NCBI GenBank assembly: GCA_029960045.1
Contig: JASCOV010000002.1
Coordinates: 682,001-746,000, forward strand
Length of the DNA stretch: 64,000 bases
Source: Flavobacteriaceae bacterium PS02293
GTDB lineage: Bacteria > Bacteroidota > Bacteroidia > Flavobacteriales > Weeksellaceae
Reading direction: 5' to 3'
The notes beneath the pieces are model-generated. The model was not told where the DNA came from. It saw only the letters and a list, made by a program, of their open reading frames with translations, and searched no databases. Positions 8,393 to 17,522 of the stretch are shown piece after piece (position 1 is the first letter of the stretch; each line of letters begins with the position of its first letter). Made by a program: the position numbers and the translations under genes.

Positions 8393-10093
8393 ATGAGAAG
8401 ATCGATTTTCCTGTTTTTTATTCTTTTTATAGTTTCTTATTCTTTCGCTCAAAGCTCTAGCGACCAATACCCGATTCCAAAAACGGAAGCAGATATCGAT
8501 AAAATTATAAAAGAAACAGCAAATAAGTCTTTCAATAATCCAAAACAGAAAGAACAGACATTGTCCCAATTGAAAACAGTTTCTGAAAAATTGGGTTACG
8601 AATCCGGAATCCTACAAAGTGGTGATGGGCTGATAAAATTGTATTCGGAACAAAATCGAAACAAAGAAGCTGTTGACTTAGGAAACCAGCTAAAGAAATT
8701 AGCTCAAGGCAAAGAAGATCCACACGGTTTTATATCCAGTATATATCGCAGAAGCGCACTCGCATTAAGTTATCTTGGCTTGGATGATGCCAGTCTCAGG
8801 GATTTTAAAACGGCTATAAAATATGCAGAGACTGTAGAAAACGTAGATAGAAAAAACTATTTGATTGGTCTGTGTTATGAGAATATGACAAGCTGTTTTA
8901 TAAACAAGCAGCTGAAGAATATGAAGTTACGAGACTCTATCATCTATTATTTAGACAAAAGCTGGGAGACGACAAAAAAGGTTAGCGATAATAGCAAAAC
9001 TGTATCCCGTTATTCTAAATATCAGCATCTCGCTTTTGTAAATATGAGAATGGGTGTATTTTATCTGGAGCAGGCAGAAGATATCAAAGGAAGCATCCCA
9101 AAGGCAGAAAAACACCTGCAAGAAGCTTTAGAATTCTTTGAAAATAAAACTAATAATACGGTACCAGATGATAGGATTGTGATATTAAATCAGATGAGCT
9201 GGCTATATTTGGAAAAGAAAGAATATCAGAAGTCTATTGATTTTGCTAAACGTGCATTAGCATTGGAAAAGCAATATTCAGACCCTTATCACAGAATAGA
9301 ATCTTTTGAGTTTTTGGCAGAAGCTTATTTGGAACTAGGAGACAAAGAAGAATCGAAATCTTACATGAAAGATTATACTTTTCTTAAAGACAGTATAAGT
9401 TACGGGGGAAAAAATGATACCGATGCAACGATGAAAAAAATGGTAGCGCAGGCAGCGGAGGATCATAAGACAGACAAAAGGCAATTATTAATTGGAATAG
9501 GTGTGATGTTCTTCCTTACCGCCTTGGTAATATTCTTTCTTTGGAAAAGAAAGAATAGAATAATGCGTGGCAAGTACGAGGAGATCATCAAGAAACTACA
9601 ATGCGAAATGCTAACACCATCTCTGGAAAATAAAAAGAGGATTGAGCGTTCTGCTGTCGATGTCAAAATAGAATACGAAACAAATGAGGAGCAAGACATA
9701 GCTTCCGGAAAATCCATCATCTCAAACGAAACAGAAGTGAGACTTCTAAGGAAATTGATAGCTTTTGAAAAGTCCGAGAAGTTCCTTAGAAAAGATCTTA
9801 CAATTGGAATGCTTTCTGGCCAATTGAATACTAATGCAAAATACCTTTCAGAAATTATCAAGAATCACAGGTCTCACAGCTTCAGTAATTATATGAATAA
9901 TCTTAGGATCAATTACATTATTCATAAACTCTACAACGAGCCGAAGTACAGAGAGTACAAAATCAGTTATCTCGCAGAAGAGTGCGGTTATGCATCCTCT
10001 CAGGTATTCGTGATTGCCTTCAAGAAAATTAGTGGTGTGACGCCTTCTTATTTCATTCAGAATTTGAAGGAAGATCTGATTATCTCTGCATAG
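8393..10093 (+). CDS. TPR-repeat sensor with C-terminal AraC-type HTH (membrane-anchored regulator)
   Basis: A 566-residue one-protein signalling device common in flavobacteria. Residues 1-19 are a signal peptide (LFIVSYSFAQ), followed by TPR-like helical repeats over about 40-340. One membrane span lies at about 363-383 (LLIGIGVMFFLTALVIFFLW) and a basic stop-transfer follows. The cytoplasmic tail ends in an AraC HTH (about 470-560, with KISYLAEECGYASSQVFVIAFKK). It probably senses a periplasmic partner with its TPRs and binds DNA with its tail. A perfect 9-bp inverted repeat overlapping its promoter could be its own binding site. Confidence 0.85.
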   Translation: MRRSIFLFFILFIVSYSFAQSSSDQYPIPKTEADIDKIIKETANKSFNNPKQKEQTLSQLKTVSEKLGYESGILQSGDGLIKLYSEQNRNKEAVDLGNQLKKLAQGKEDPHGFISSIYRRSALALSYLGLDDASLRDFKTAIKYAETVENVDRKNYLIGLCYENMTSCFINKQLKNMKLRDSIIYYLDKSWETTKKVSDNSKTVSRYSKYQHLAFVNMRMGVFYLEQAEDIKGSIPKAEKHLQEALEFFENKTNNTVPDDRIVILNQMSWLYLEKKEYQKSIDFAKRALALEKQYSDPYHRIESFEFLAEAYLELGDKEESKSYMKDYTFLKDSISYGGKNDTDATMKKMVAQAAEDHKTDKRQLLIGIGVMFFLTALVIFFLWKRKNRIMRGKYEEIIKKLQCEMLTPSLENKKRIERSAVDVKIEYETNEEQDIASGKSIISNETEVRLLRKLIAFEKSEKFLRKDLTIGMLSGQLNTNAKYLSEIIKNHRSHSFSNYMNNLRINYIIHKLYNEPKYREYKISYLAEECGYASSQVFVIAFKKISGVTPSYFIQNLKEDLIISA

Positions 10094-10132
10094 GAGTTAA
10101 TCGGCATTTCAAAAAGATGTTTATATTATTAA

Positions 10133-10201
10133 TAGTATCGATCGTTACTTTGTCTTAGTATCGAGGCTTACTAATAATTAGTATCGAGCAGTACTTGTAG
10201 T
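10133..10201. repeat. Three 23-bp tandem repeats, each with an internal dyad
   Basis: Units 10133-10155, 10156-10178 and 10179-10201 all begin TAGTATCGA and have TACT at unit positions 14-17. The start TAGTA and the internal TACT(A/T) form a small inverted repeat within each unit. The array lies between two convergent genes, so it is not an obvious promoter element. Confidence 0.75.
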
Positions 10202-10211
10202 TTGTATAACG

Positions 10212-10946
10212 CTATACTATCCTTAGTATTTTATCGAATTGGATTGCTCTTGCTTTCTTCAATAATATTTTACTGCCTGTGTATTGCGTTGCCACCTCTA
10301 AATAATAATTTCCTTTGGGAAGATCTGGGATAATAATGATGAGCTCAGACGGTTTGTTGACAACAATGTCATCAGTTTGTGCTTTTATACGTTCATTGCT
10401 AGTGGCATTTACGAAAAATATGCCGTTTGTAGTATCATTACCAGATATTTTGATTTTAGTTCCCCGGATTTTCAGATTGCGGTTGGGAGTCATAAGATCA
10501 TTTATGCTGCCAGTCTTTATATCCGTTATTTGCGAAATAGAAGATATGGCATTTGCTATTCCCAAGATATCAATCCCGATGTTTGGAATCTCGGATTTTA
10601 GCTTTTTTCCTTGGTTAAAACTAAAAATAAGACTGTGTTTTTTGGAATCGAAAGTCTCATCAAGACTGTCAAACTTGCCACGGATCTGCGTGCCCGCTGT
10701 GAAGTAACCCGTATTGATAGAGTAGCCATCACATAATTGGTATGCCATCTCTTTAAGGAATAGTTCTGCAGCGTGCTCCATTGCAGCGGCGGTCATGTCT
10801 GCTCCGCCACGGCTTACCGCAGTTTCACAAATCTGTTTCACGTTTAAAGAGCGCTCGCTTACAGTACGGGCGGTGTAGTCATTAGGATTGTTCTTTGTCA
10901 GGACGTTATCATAGAGATATGCCCGGATCTTGTGTTGTGTTTTCAT
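10212..10946 (-). CDS. HU/IHF-like DNA-binding domain protein with C-terminal DUF4469 Ig-like domain
   Basis: A 244-residue protein typical of Bacteroidota. Residues 1-120 match the HU-like DNA-binding domain (IRAYLYDN, NDYTARTVSER, GGADMTAAAMEHAAELFLKEMAYQLCDGYSI read as successive helices), followed by GYFTAGTQIRGKFDS. Residues 150-244 form the DUF4469 beta-sandwich (NRNLKIRGTKIKISGND and a late YYLEVATQYTG). The longer reading from a TTG at 10979 adds an unlikely N-terminus, so the ATG at 10946 is chosen. It is convergent with the TPR-HTH gene. Its role is inferred to be nucleoid-associated or regulatory. Confidence 0.82.
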   Translation of the reverse strand: MKTQHKIRAYLYDNVLTKNNPNDYTARTVSERSLNVKQICETAVSRGGADMTAAAMEHAAELFLKEMAYQLCDGYSINTGYFTAGTQIRGKFDSLDETFDSKKHSLIFSFNQGKKLKSEIPNIGIDILGIANAISSISQITDIKTGSINDLMTPNRNLKIRGTKIKISGNDTTNGIFFVNATSNERIKAQTDDIVVNKPSELIIIIPDLPKGNYYLEVATQYTGSKILLKKARAIQFDKILRIV

Positions 10947-11030
10947 TTGTGTTTTTTTATTTGGATACCACAGATACAAGAATCAAAAACAAGAAATATT
11001 GTCAACGATTCGTGCATCCGTGACAATGTT

Positions 11031-11426
11031 CTAAAGCACCAGTTCCTCAAACAGTCTGTCAAAAGTCTTTTCTAAGTCCCGACTGGCGCCAGGATGAGGT
11101 CTTGAAGTTTGTATGATAGAGCTTTTTATCGCTGTCAGCCATCGGAAGCGTTCCGGGATTTCCAGTTGTGCAATACTGCCGGCTGATTTTTCGCCTTTGG
11201 CAATATTCACAAAAGATTCCAGATGTCTCTTCACATCTTCATATTCTATTTTGGAATGGATCACTCGGAATTTCTCCTCACAAAGATGAATCTTAACCTG
11301 AATATATTTCTCCCTTTTCGAGAACAAAATCAATCCCACGTTGAAGAACTCCTCACGCTCAGGCTTCGGTACCAGACGGATTACCGCATACTCATATAAC
11401 TTTGGCTCTTGCATTTTTGGCTTCAT
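11031..11426 (-). CDS. DUF3037 family protein
   Basis: A 131-residue protein with the DUF3037 pattern: LYEYAVIRLVPKPEREEFFNVGLILFS at the start, RFRWLTAIKSSIIQTSRPHPG in the middle, and a C-terminal helical LEKTFDRLFEELVL. The start overlaps the end of the HipA-like kinase gene by 35 bp, a strong sign of translational coupling. DUF3037 genes commonly sit beside HipA_2-type kinases. The biochemical role of DUF3037 is not known, and an inhibitor or substrate-binding partner is possible. An alternative ATG at 11414 would shorten it by four residues. Confidence 0.85.
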   Translation of the reverse strand: MKPKMQEPKLYEYAVIRLVPKPEREEFFNVGLILFSKREKYIQVKIHLCEEKFRVIHSKIEYEDVKRHLESFVNIAKGEKSAGSIAQLEIPERFRWLTAIKSSIIQTSRPHPGASRDLEKTFDRLFEELVL

Positions 11427-12180
11427 TTAAAAAGTTATCAGAATTAGCGAGTCTTAGCGTAAGGAATTGGAAATAGACCTCTTTTATTTCGGTTGGAGTC
11501 AAATCGGTATCGTTCCAATGCAACCAGTCTTCGGGAATCAGCTCTACGATTTCTCTTAGAACCTCATCGGTCAATATTGCTTTGAATTTCTCATTCGCAG
11601 CATCCAGTTCAGAAGCCTGAGGCAACAGAACGTGATCCTTAATCATTACAAACGGACTCACAGCATTTTTCTCCCAATTGTCCCAAGAGTGGTGGAAGTA
11701 GAGAGATGCGCCGTTGTCTATCAGCCACAATTCCTTGTGCCACATCAGCATATTGGTATTTCGGAAAGTACGGTCGATATTAGTCAGAAAAGCATCCAGC
11801 CAGACAATCTGGGAAGATAGTTTAGCATCAATCTTCACAGCACCGGGATCATAAGTGATTGCACCCGAAAGGTAATGCAAAGCGAGATTCAGTCCGCAAC
11901 TATTTTTCAATAAATCCTGAATCTCTTCATCGGCTTCACTACGTCCAAAATCCACAGAAAGATTAGCAAACACCAGTTCCGGAATTCTGAATCCTAATAC
12001 CTGCGATATTTTGCCACCAATTAATTCAGATATCAAAGCTTTCACACCATGACCAGCCCCACGGAATTTGAGTACATATTTGAAATCGTCGTCTGCTTCT
12101 GCCAATGCCGGCAGAGATCCGCCTTCCCGCAATGGCAGGATGTAGCGTGTGACAGTAACTGTTCTTAAAGATAAGTCCAA
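11392..12180 (-). CDS. HipA-like (HipA_2) kinase
   Basis: A 262-residue single-domain protein kinase-like fold. Visible parts are a nucleotide-binding region with KYVLKFRGAG (lysine candidate), a catalytic loop DAFLTNIDRTFRNTNML and a metal-binding LWLIDNGASLYF. It is shorter than classic HipA (about 440 residues) and matches the HipA_2 group found with DUF3037. The start is a TTG at 12180; no ATG lies upstream in frame near it, so the N-terminus is less certain. Whether the pair is a toxin-antitoxin system, a phage-defence unit or a housekeeping kinase is unknown. Confidence 0.82.
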   Translation of the reverse strand: MDLSLRTVTVTRYILPLREGGSLPALAEADDDFKYVLKFRGAGHGVKALISELIGGKISQVLGFRIPELVFANLSVDFGRSEADEEIQDLLKNSCGLNLALHYLSGAITYDPGAVKIDAKLSSQIVWLDAFLTNIDRTFRNTNMLMWHKELWLIDNGASLYFHHSWDNWEKNAVSPFVMIKDHVLLPQASELDAANEKFKAILTDEVLREIVELIPEDWLHWNDTDLTPTEIKEVYFQFLTLRLANSDNFLNEAKNARAKVI

Positions 12181-12249
12181 CTTGTAATTTTTCGTAAAAA
12201 TAGGGATTCGGAAATTAATGAATGATCTTAGAGTTGCTTATTTCATCAA

Positions 12250-12315
12250 TTCAGAACAAAAAAGGAAGGTTTCGTAACATTTGTTTCAAATGAAATAAAG
12301 AAGATGATAAATTTG
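12250..12315 (+). promoter_or_regulatory. LytTR-type operator and promoter for kinase/regulator module 1
   Basis: The direct repeats TTCAGAACA (12250-12258) and TTCGTAACA (12271-12279) are 9-bp half-sites with a 12-bp spacer (21-bp period). After 28 bp comes a perfect -7 box TAAATTTG (12308-12315). The same half-sites and spacing occur at 14708. A second -7 box, TATCTTTG, lies at 12355-12362 just before the GTG start and may be a separate basal promoter. Confidence 0.75.
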
Positions 12316-12369
12316 ATCCCAAAGAAGATGACAGGTTTTGAACTGCATTTATTTTATCTTTGTTAGGCT

Positions 12370-14058
12370 GTGAGAATCTATGTAAGCTTTTTTCTTTTGA
12401 TGATATGTGTTTTGTACTCAGGACAAGGCGCTTTTTCTGCATTGAAGAAAGATCTGGACAGGAAGATGAGGCATTCGGAGTTTCGCTCAGCCTTGGAGAT
12501 TATTAATAAAAACAAAGACCATTTTTCCGGAACAGAAAAATCAGATCTTGAAGTAAGAAAAGTGAAGATACTGACGGAATTTGGGCTTTATGATGAAGCT
12601 TTCAAGTTGTCTCAAAACCTTATCAATTCTAAACTGACACCGGAACAGCAGCTGAAAATCTACATAGAAAGAGAATTGATTTTTGAAATCAATGAAGATG
12701 AAAAATCCAGTAAGCAGGAAATTGATAAAGCTGAAAAGTTATTAGCAGAACATCCTGAACTCAAATCTAAAAACTACACCAATTTTCTGATTCGAAAATC
12801 GTCTTTTTATAGAGTGAACGGCCATCGGGAAATCGCTTTTAAAATCGCTAACGAAGCTAAGAAATATGCTCTTTTGGTGGATGATCAGACTTATCTTCCC
12901 GATGTGGAATTGATTCTTGGTTTGGGAAATAGAAATAATCGGGAGAAACAAATACAATATTTTCAGCGCGCACTTTATCTGTACAAAAAGCTTCATCACA
13001 ACGAGGCTATCAACTCAATGTATAATAATATTGCTTTTTCTTATATAAAGCTAAAAGATTATGGAACGGCTAATATCTATGTAGATTCTGCCATTGCCAA
13101 TTCTTCCAAATCGAATGTTGTAAGTTACAAGTACGATATCTTTCAGCAAAAAAGTGAGATTATGGAAAAGCTGGGTCAATCGGATTCGGCTTTGCATTAT
13201 TATAAAATTGCTTCAGATTTTTATAAGGAATTTAATAATGAACAGCGGGATTTGAAGGTGAAAGAACTGGCAATCCAGTATGACTTTGATAAAGAAAAAT
13301 CGGAGAAAGAATTGCTGGAAAAGAATATCCAAGGTACTCGGAGACTTAATATCACATTATTTATTTCGGTAGTTGTTTTAGCTGTTTTTCTTTGGCTGAT
13401 TCTTAATAACAAAAAGAAGATTGAAATTCAAAAGCAGGAGATTTCTGACAATAATTTGGCTTTGAAAACTAATCTTGAGGAAAAGCAATTCTTGGTTCAG
13501 GAGCTCAATCATCGTGTCAAAAATAATCTGGCGGTTATTCTCAGTCTAATTGATTTCCAAAAAGATCAAGCGGAAAATTCTGATTATAAAAACAGATTTG
13601 ATGACCTTCATCAACGGATTAAAACAATTATGATTGCGCACGAACTCTATTCTTACAGCGTGAATCATAACGATAATGCCCTGATTGAAGCCAAAGGTTA
13701 CACAGATAAAATCTTTGAAACGCATCAAAACAGCTCGGGAAGAGAAATTGAATATCACACCAATGTAGAAAATATTTTCCTTAAAGTTGACAAAGCTTTA
13801 CCGCTTGGATTGATTCTGAATGAATTGATTACCAATTCTATCAAACACGCTCAAAATGAATCATTAATATTGAATTTTAAATTAAATTTAATTGATGATA
13901 AAATAGAATTGTCCTATTCTGATAACGGAACCGTTTTCGATTTTGAAAAGAATGCAGATTCTCTCGGTATTTTGATTATTGAAGGAATGGTAAAACAGCT
14001 GAAAGGCAGCTATACAAGAGAAAACGCCAATTACAAAATCATATTTCCCAATGACTGA
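12370..14058 (+). CDS. TPR-containing sensor histidine kinase (module 1)
   Basis: A 562-residue inner-membrane kinase. The N-terminal signal peptide (residues 1-20) begins at a GTG start. TPR-like helices span about 25-310 in the periplasm. One membrane helix lies at about 318-338 and a short coiled coil follows. The HisKA_2 phospho-acceptor box LNHRVKNNL has His381. The HATPase domain shows LILNELITNSIKHA and an abbreviated DNG/GILI region. It overlaps the LytTR regulator by 8 bp, so the two are translated together. The same architecture recurs in the kinase at 24268-25998. It probably reads an envelope signal and phosphorylates the adjacent regulator. Confidence 0.9.
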   Translation: MRIYVSFFLLMICVLYSGQGAFSALKKDLDRKMRHSEFRSALEIINKNKDHFSGTEKSDLEVRKVKILTEFGLYDEAFKLSQNLINSKLTPEQQLKIYIERELIFEINEDEKSSKQEIDKAEKLLAEHPELKSKNYTNFLIRKSSFYRVNGHREIAFKIANEAKKYALLVDDQTYLPDVELILGLGNRNNREKQIQYFQRALYLYKKLHHNEAINSMYNNIAFSYIKLKDYGTANIYVDSAIANSSKSNVVSYKYDIFQQKSEIMEKLGQSDSALHYYKIASDFYKEFNNEQRDLKVKELAIQYDFDKEKSEKELLEKNIQGTRRLNITLFISVVVLAVFLWLILNNKKKIEIQKQEISDNNLALKTNLEEKQFLVQELNHRVKNNLAVILSLIDFQKDQAENSDYKNRFDDLHQRIKTIMIAHELYSYSVNHNDNALIEAKGYTDKIFETHQNSSGREIEYHTNVENIFLKVDKALPLGLILNELITNSIKHAQNESLILNFKLNLIDDKIELSYSDNGTVFDFEKNADSLGILIIEGMVKQLKGSYTRENANYKIIFPND

Positions 14059-14701
14059 ACATAAAAGCAGAATATTGATTGTTGAAGATGAGGTCTTGAT
14101 TGCGTTCTCTGTCAAAAGGATGCTGGAGTCATATTTTTCAGTCGAAATCGCCAATGATTATGAAGAAGCGAAACTGCTTTTATCACACAAATTGTTTGAT
14201 GTTGTTTTGATAGATATTTCACTTTCTGGTGAAAAAACTGGTCTTGATCTGGCGCAATTCATTAATGATAATATTTCGATTCCATTCATTTTTACAACAG
14301 CTCTCACGGATCCAAGCACACTTGAAAAAGTTACCAATCTTAAACCTTCTGCCTATCTTTCAAAACCAGTGGAAAATGTGAATCTGATAACTGCAATCAA
14401 TCTTGCTTTGGCGAATCAGGATAATATTTTCAAGATTGAGATCGGAAAACAGATTTATTATTTCCAGTCCAAAGATTTTCTTTTTGCAGAAGCTGACCAC
14501 ATCTATGTCGAAATTTATTTAAAGTCAGGCAAAAACCAAATACTGAGAACTACGATGTCCCATTTGGAAGAAGTTTTTCCTTCGAAATATTTTAAGCGAA
14601 TCAACAGAAGTATTGCTGTCAATCCTTATCACATCTCGAAAATCGTGAATGATAAATTATACATTGAGGACAAGGTTTTTAAGATTTCCAAACATTTCTA
14701 G
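14051..14701 (+). CDS. LytTR-family response regulator (module 1)
   Basis: A 216-residue cytoplasmic regulator. The receiver domain (1-125) has acidic residues ED at 12-13, phospho-acceptor Asp55 (VVLIDIS), Thr in FTTAL and the conserved Lys in SKPVE. The LytTR DNA-binding domain (about 132-216) has FLFAEADHIYVEIYLKSG and FKRINRSIAVNPYHI. It overlaps the kinase gene by 8 bp. Paired direct repeats lie upstream of the operon (12250-12279) and right after its stop codon (14708-14737), ahead of the T9SS protein gene, and are its likely binding sites. Confidence 0.9.
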   Translation: MTEHKSRILIVEDEVLIAFSVKRMLESYFSVEIANDYEEAKLLLSHKLFDVVLIDISLSGEKTGLDLAQFINDNISIPFIFTTALTDPSTLEKVTNLKPSAYLSKPVENVNLITAINLALANQDNIFKIEIGKQIYYFQSKDFLFAEADHIYVEIYLKSGKNQILRTTMSHLEEVFPSKYFKRINRSIAVNPYHISKIVNDKLYIEDKVFKISKHF

Positions 14702-14707
14702 TTTCAT

Positions 14708-14773
14708 TTTAGAACAAAAAAAATAGGTTTCAGAACATTTTTTCTGATAACAAAATAGTCGTTTCTAATTTTA
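14708..14773 (+). promoter_or_regulatory. LytTR-type operator and promoter of the T9SS beta-helix gene
   Basis: TTTAGAACA (14708-14716) and TTCAGAACA (14729-14737) repeat at a 21-bp period. After 28 bp comes TAATTTTA (14766-14773), a -7-like box differing from consensus at the last base. The flanks also match the operator at 12250-12279 (A-tract then AGG between the half-sites). Predicted start near 14780, leader about 47 nt. Confidence 0.72.
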
Positions 14774-14826
14774 ATGGACGAAAGACAAATCGCTTGTCAA
14801 TCAAATCAATCTATTAAAATGAAATT

Positions 14827-17448
14827 ATGAAAACACTTCGACTTCTTTTCAGTTTTTTATTTATTTCCGGTTTAGCTGTTGCGCAGCAATATCAGACAAT
14901 TGCTATCCAAAGTGGTTTAAATGCAGATGTTATTGCAAACGGAACTGGTTCTGCAAGTAGTTCTACTAATAATAATGTGGATGGTGACGGTGCTAATGTA
15001 GGTTTTGCATTTGTATCAAGAGATTATAAATTGGCGTCAACAAGTACATTATATAATTTTGGGTTGCCAACTAATGGACTTATTAATTCTGCTGTTACAA
15101 GCGGTTTGACTTACCAACTACAATCTTATAATAGTAATAATGTTTTGCGTCTAGGGAATAGTGCTTCAGGTACGCTTACTTTTGCTACTCCAACTCCTGC
15201 TGTAATACTTTATATGTTGGCAACCAGTGGAAATGGAGATAGCTACGTGAATGTAGTAGTGACTTTTACGGATAATACAACACAGGCTTTTAATAATCAA
15301 TATATTTTTGATTGGTATAACGGGAGTAATTATGCAATTGGAGGAATAGGAAGAATTAATATTGCAAATAATAATATAGAATCTGATGCTCAAAATAATC
15401 CTAGAATCTATCAGATTCCTTTGTATATAACTGCGGGTAATCAATCAAAACCTATAAAAAGCGTCACGATTACAAAAAATTCTACTGGTGGTATTGCTAA
15501 TATTTTTGCGTTTTCAGCCGATGTTTATAGTGTTTGTAAACCAGCAACTAATATCACGGTTTCCACAACGACAACAACGGCCTCATTAAGTTGGACAGCA
15601 CCCTCAGATGCTCCATCTGCAGGTTATCAATATTATTACACGAGATCATCCGTTGTTCCTACAGATGAAACTGAACCTTCAGGAACTGTTACTACAGGTC
15701 AGACTTCTGTAAGCCTTAGTGATTTGATTATGGGAGAGACTTATTATTTCTGGTTGAGATCCAATTGCGGTACAACAAAAGGTTTGTGGACTAAGAAAGA
15801 ATTTTCTACCACATTTACTTCCGCTCAGATAGTTCCGGATGCGAATGGCCGGGTGTATGTTAATATCAATGTGAGTGGAGGAAGTGGAACTGGGATTTCT
15901 TGGGCAAATGCAGTTAAGCGTCTTGTTCCGGTAATTTCTGCTGCCAATTCTAACAATAATATCAAAGAAATCTGGGTGGCAAAAGGAACATATTATCCGT
16001 CCTTGACTGCTAACAGAGATGACTTTTTGTATGTCACTCGTAATAATCTGAAAATCTATGGCGGATTTACGGGAACAGAAACTTCTTTGAGTCAAAGAGA
16101 TGCTAAAACGAACGAAACTATTCTAAGTGGAAATATAGGTAATCCAAATTTGGCAACAGATAACAGTTATCACATTATGGTTATTGATGCCTATAATGAT
16201 CCAATTGATAACTCTACACAGATTGATGGTTTCACTTTTCAGGATGGTAATGCGAGTGATGGAAGTCTTCTTAATAGCTATTTTCCAAGATATTCTGGCA
16301 GTGCTATTTTGGTATATCCTTCTGGTAATGATAATGCGCCTTTGATTTCTAATAATGTATTCAAGAATAATACTCAGTTTCAGATTGGTGCTTTAGCAAT
16401 TGACGGTAATACATTGGGAACAAGTATTGTAAGAGTGGAAAATTGCGAATTTTATAATAATTATTCCAAATATGCAGGAGGAGCTATTGGCGTTTTTAAT
16501 CATTTGGGAACGCAGAATGTTGAAATCAAAGATTGTCTCTTCGAAGGTAATCTCGTAGATAATGCATCGCAAGGAGGTACTGGAGGAGGAACAGGAGCGG
16601 CAATATATATCATTAATGGAAGTAATGTAACTATAAATAGAAGCAAATTTGTTAATAACAGAATAGGGAATTATACTCAATATGCAGGAACTTACAAAGG
16701 AACAGCGATTGCTTCCACCTTAGGTTCTAAAATGACTTTAGTTAACAGTTTGATTTATTCCGATGAGACTTATATTCCGCTGTTTAACAATGGATCTACT
16801 TTCAATATTATTAATTCTACAATTTACAATCCGGATGGAGGGACGCTTTTAGCAGTAGTTTCTCCTGTTCTCAATTCTATTCAGAATTCAATTCTATGGA
16901 TGGGGGGAGATTCTGTAAATACAATTGATGGTTCAGGAACAGCTGTTACTGCAAACAACTCAATTATTCTTCCAAAATATAATGTGACTCTGAATGGTTC
17001 TAATAACTACTCAACCGACCCATTATTCAACAACTTTGTAGCGAGAGATTTTTCATTAAAGTCTTCCAGTAATGGAATTAATCAAGGAAACAATTCTTTT
17101 TATGATATTTCAAAATATGGTAGTTATGATTTTAATAATAATAGCAGAATAGAAGAAACAACGATAGATATTGGAGCTTTTGAAAAACAAGCAACCTTGT
17201 CAGTCTCAGATATTAATGAAAGCAAATCAACTGTAATTTACCCAAATCCAGTAAAAGACATTTTGAATGTCAATACCGACAAAAAGATTCTGAAAACACA
17301 AATCATCTCAATGGATGGAAGAACAATGATGATAAAAAATACAAATGATGAGAAAAAACTAGATGTTAGAAATCTCCAAAAAGGAATTTATCTGATTCAG
17401 ATTTTTACAGATAATGAGACAAAATCAATCAAGTTTATCAAAGACTAA
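14827..17448 (+). CDS. Secreted T9SS cargo: parallel beta-helix protein with Fn3-like and type A sorting domains
   Basis: An 873-residue exported protein. Signal peptide 1-20 (ISGLAVAQQ). A beta-rich N-terminal region (20-235) resembles a carbohydrate-binding or sandwich domain. A fibronectin type III-like domain follows (about 238-335; ATNITVSTTTTTASLSW and YYFWLRSNCG), and then a right-handed beta-helix (about 350-780) with repeated NN/NIT/GSAI turns. The last 80 residues (VIYPNPVKDIL, GIYLIQI, SIKFIKD) are the T9SS type A C-terminal sorting signal. It is probably a surface adhesin or polysaccharide-acting protein. It lies directly after the LytTR regulator with a matching operator, so it is the presumed output of module 1. 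Confidence 0.87.
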   Translation: MKTLRLLFSFLFISGLAVAQQYQTIAIQSGLNADVIANGTGSASSSTNNNVDGDGANVGFAFVSRDYKLASTSTLYNFGLPTNGLINSAVTSGLTYQLQSYNSNNVLRLGNSASGTLTFATPTPAVILYMLATSGNGDSYVNVVVTFTDNTTQAFNNQYIFDWYNGSNYAIGGIGRINIANNNIESDAQNNPRIYQIPLYITAGNQSKPIKSVTITKNSTGGIANIFAFSADVYSVCKPATNITVSTTTTTASLSWTAPSDAPSAGYQYYYTRSSVVPTDETEPSGTVTTGQTSVSLSDLIMGETYYFWLRSNCGTTKGLWTKKEFSTTFTSAQIVPDANGRVYVNINVSGGSGTGISWANAVKRLVPVISAANSNNNIKEIWVAKGTYYPSLTANRDDFLYVTRNNLKIYGGFTGTETSLSQRDAKTNETILSGNIGNPNLATDNSYHIMVIDAYNDPIDNSTQIDGFTFQDGNASDGSLLNSYFPRYSGSAILVYPSGNDNAPLISNNVFKNNTQFQIGALAIDGNTLGTSIVRVENCEFYNNYSKYAGGAIGVFNHLGTQNVEIKDCLFEGNLVDNASQGGTGGGTGAAIYIINGSNVTINRSKFVNNRIGNYTQYAGTYKGTAIASTLGSKMTLVNSLIYSDETYIPLFNNGSTFNIINSTIYNPDGGTLLAVVSPVLNSIQNSILWMGGDSVNTIDGSGTAVTANNSIILPKYNVTLNGSNNYSTDPLFNNFVARDFSLKSSSNGINQGNNSFYDISKYGSYDFNNNSRIEETTIDIGAFEKQATLSVSDINESKSTVIYPNPVKDILNVNTDKKILKTQIISMDGRTMMIKNTNDEKKLDVRNLQKGIYLIQIFTDNETKSIKFIKD

Positions 17449-17469
17449 CTTTCTTTTCATATCAAATGA

Positions 17470-17500
17470 AACCTGCTATTTTGCAGGTTTTTTTATTTTT
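17470..17500 (+). terminator. Intrinsic terminator of the T9SS beta-helix gene
   Basis: The stem AACCTGC (17470-17476) / GCAGGTT (17483-17489) encloses a 6-nt loop and is followed by a T-rich run to 17500. Confidence 0.85.
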
Positions 17501-17514
17501 AAGAAATGAATCGC

Positions 17515-17522
17515 TATTTTTG
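17515..17522 (+). promoter_or_regulatory. -7 box of the nitronate monooxygenase gene
   Basis: A perfect TATTTTTG. The predicted start, near 17529, precedes both candidate ATGs (17536 and 17584). No -33 TTG at standard spacing. Confidence 0.5.

Noticed and set aside
10133..10201. CRISPR-like repeats
   Set aside because: The 23-bp units are contiguous with no unique spacers, and no cas genes are present.
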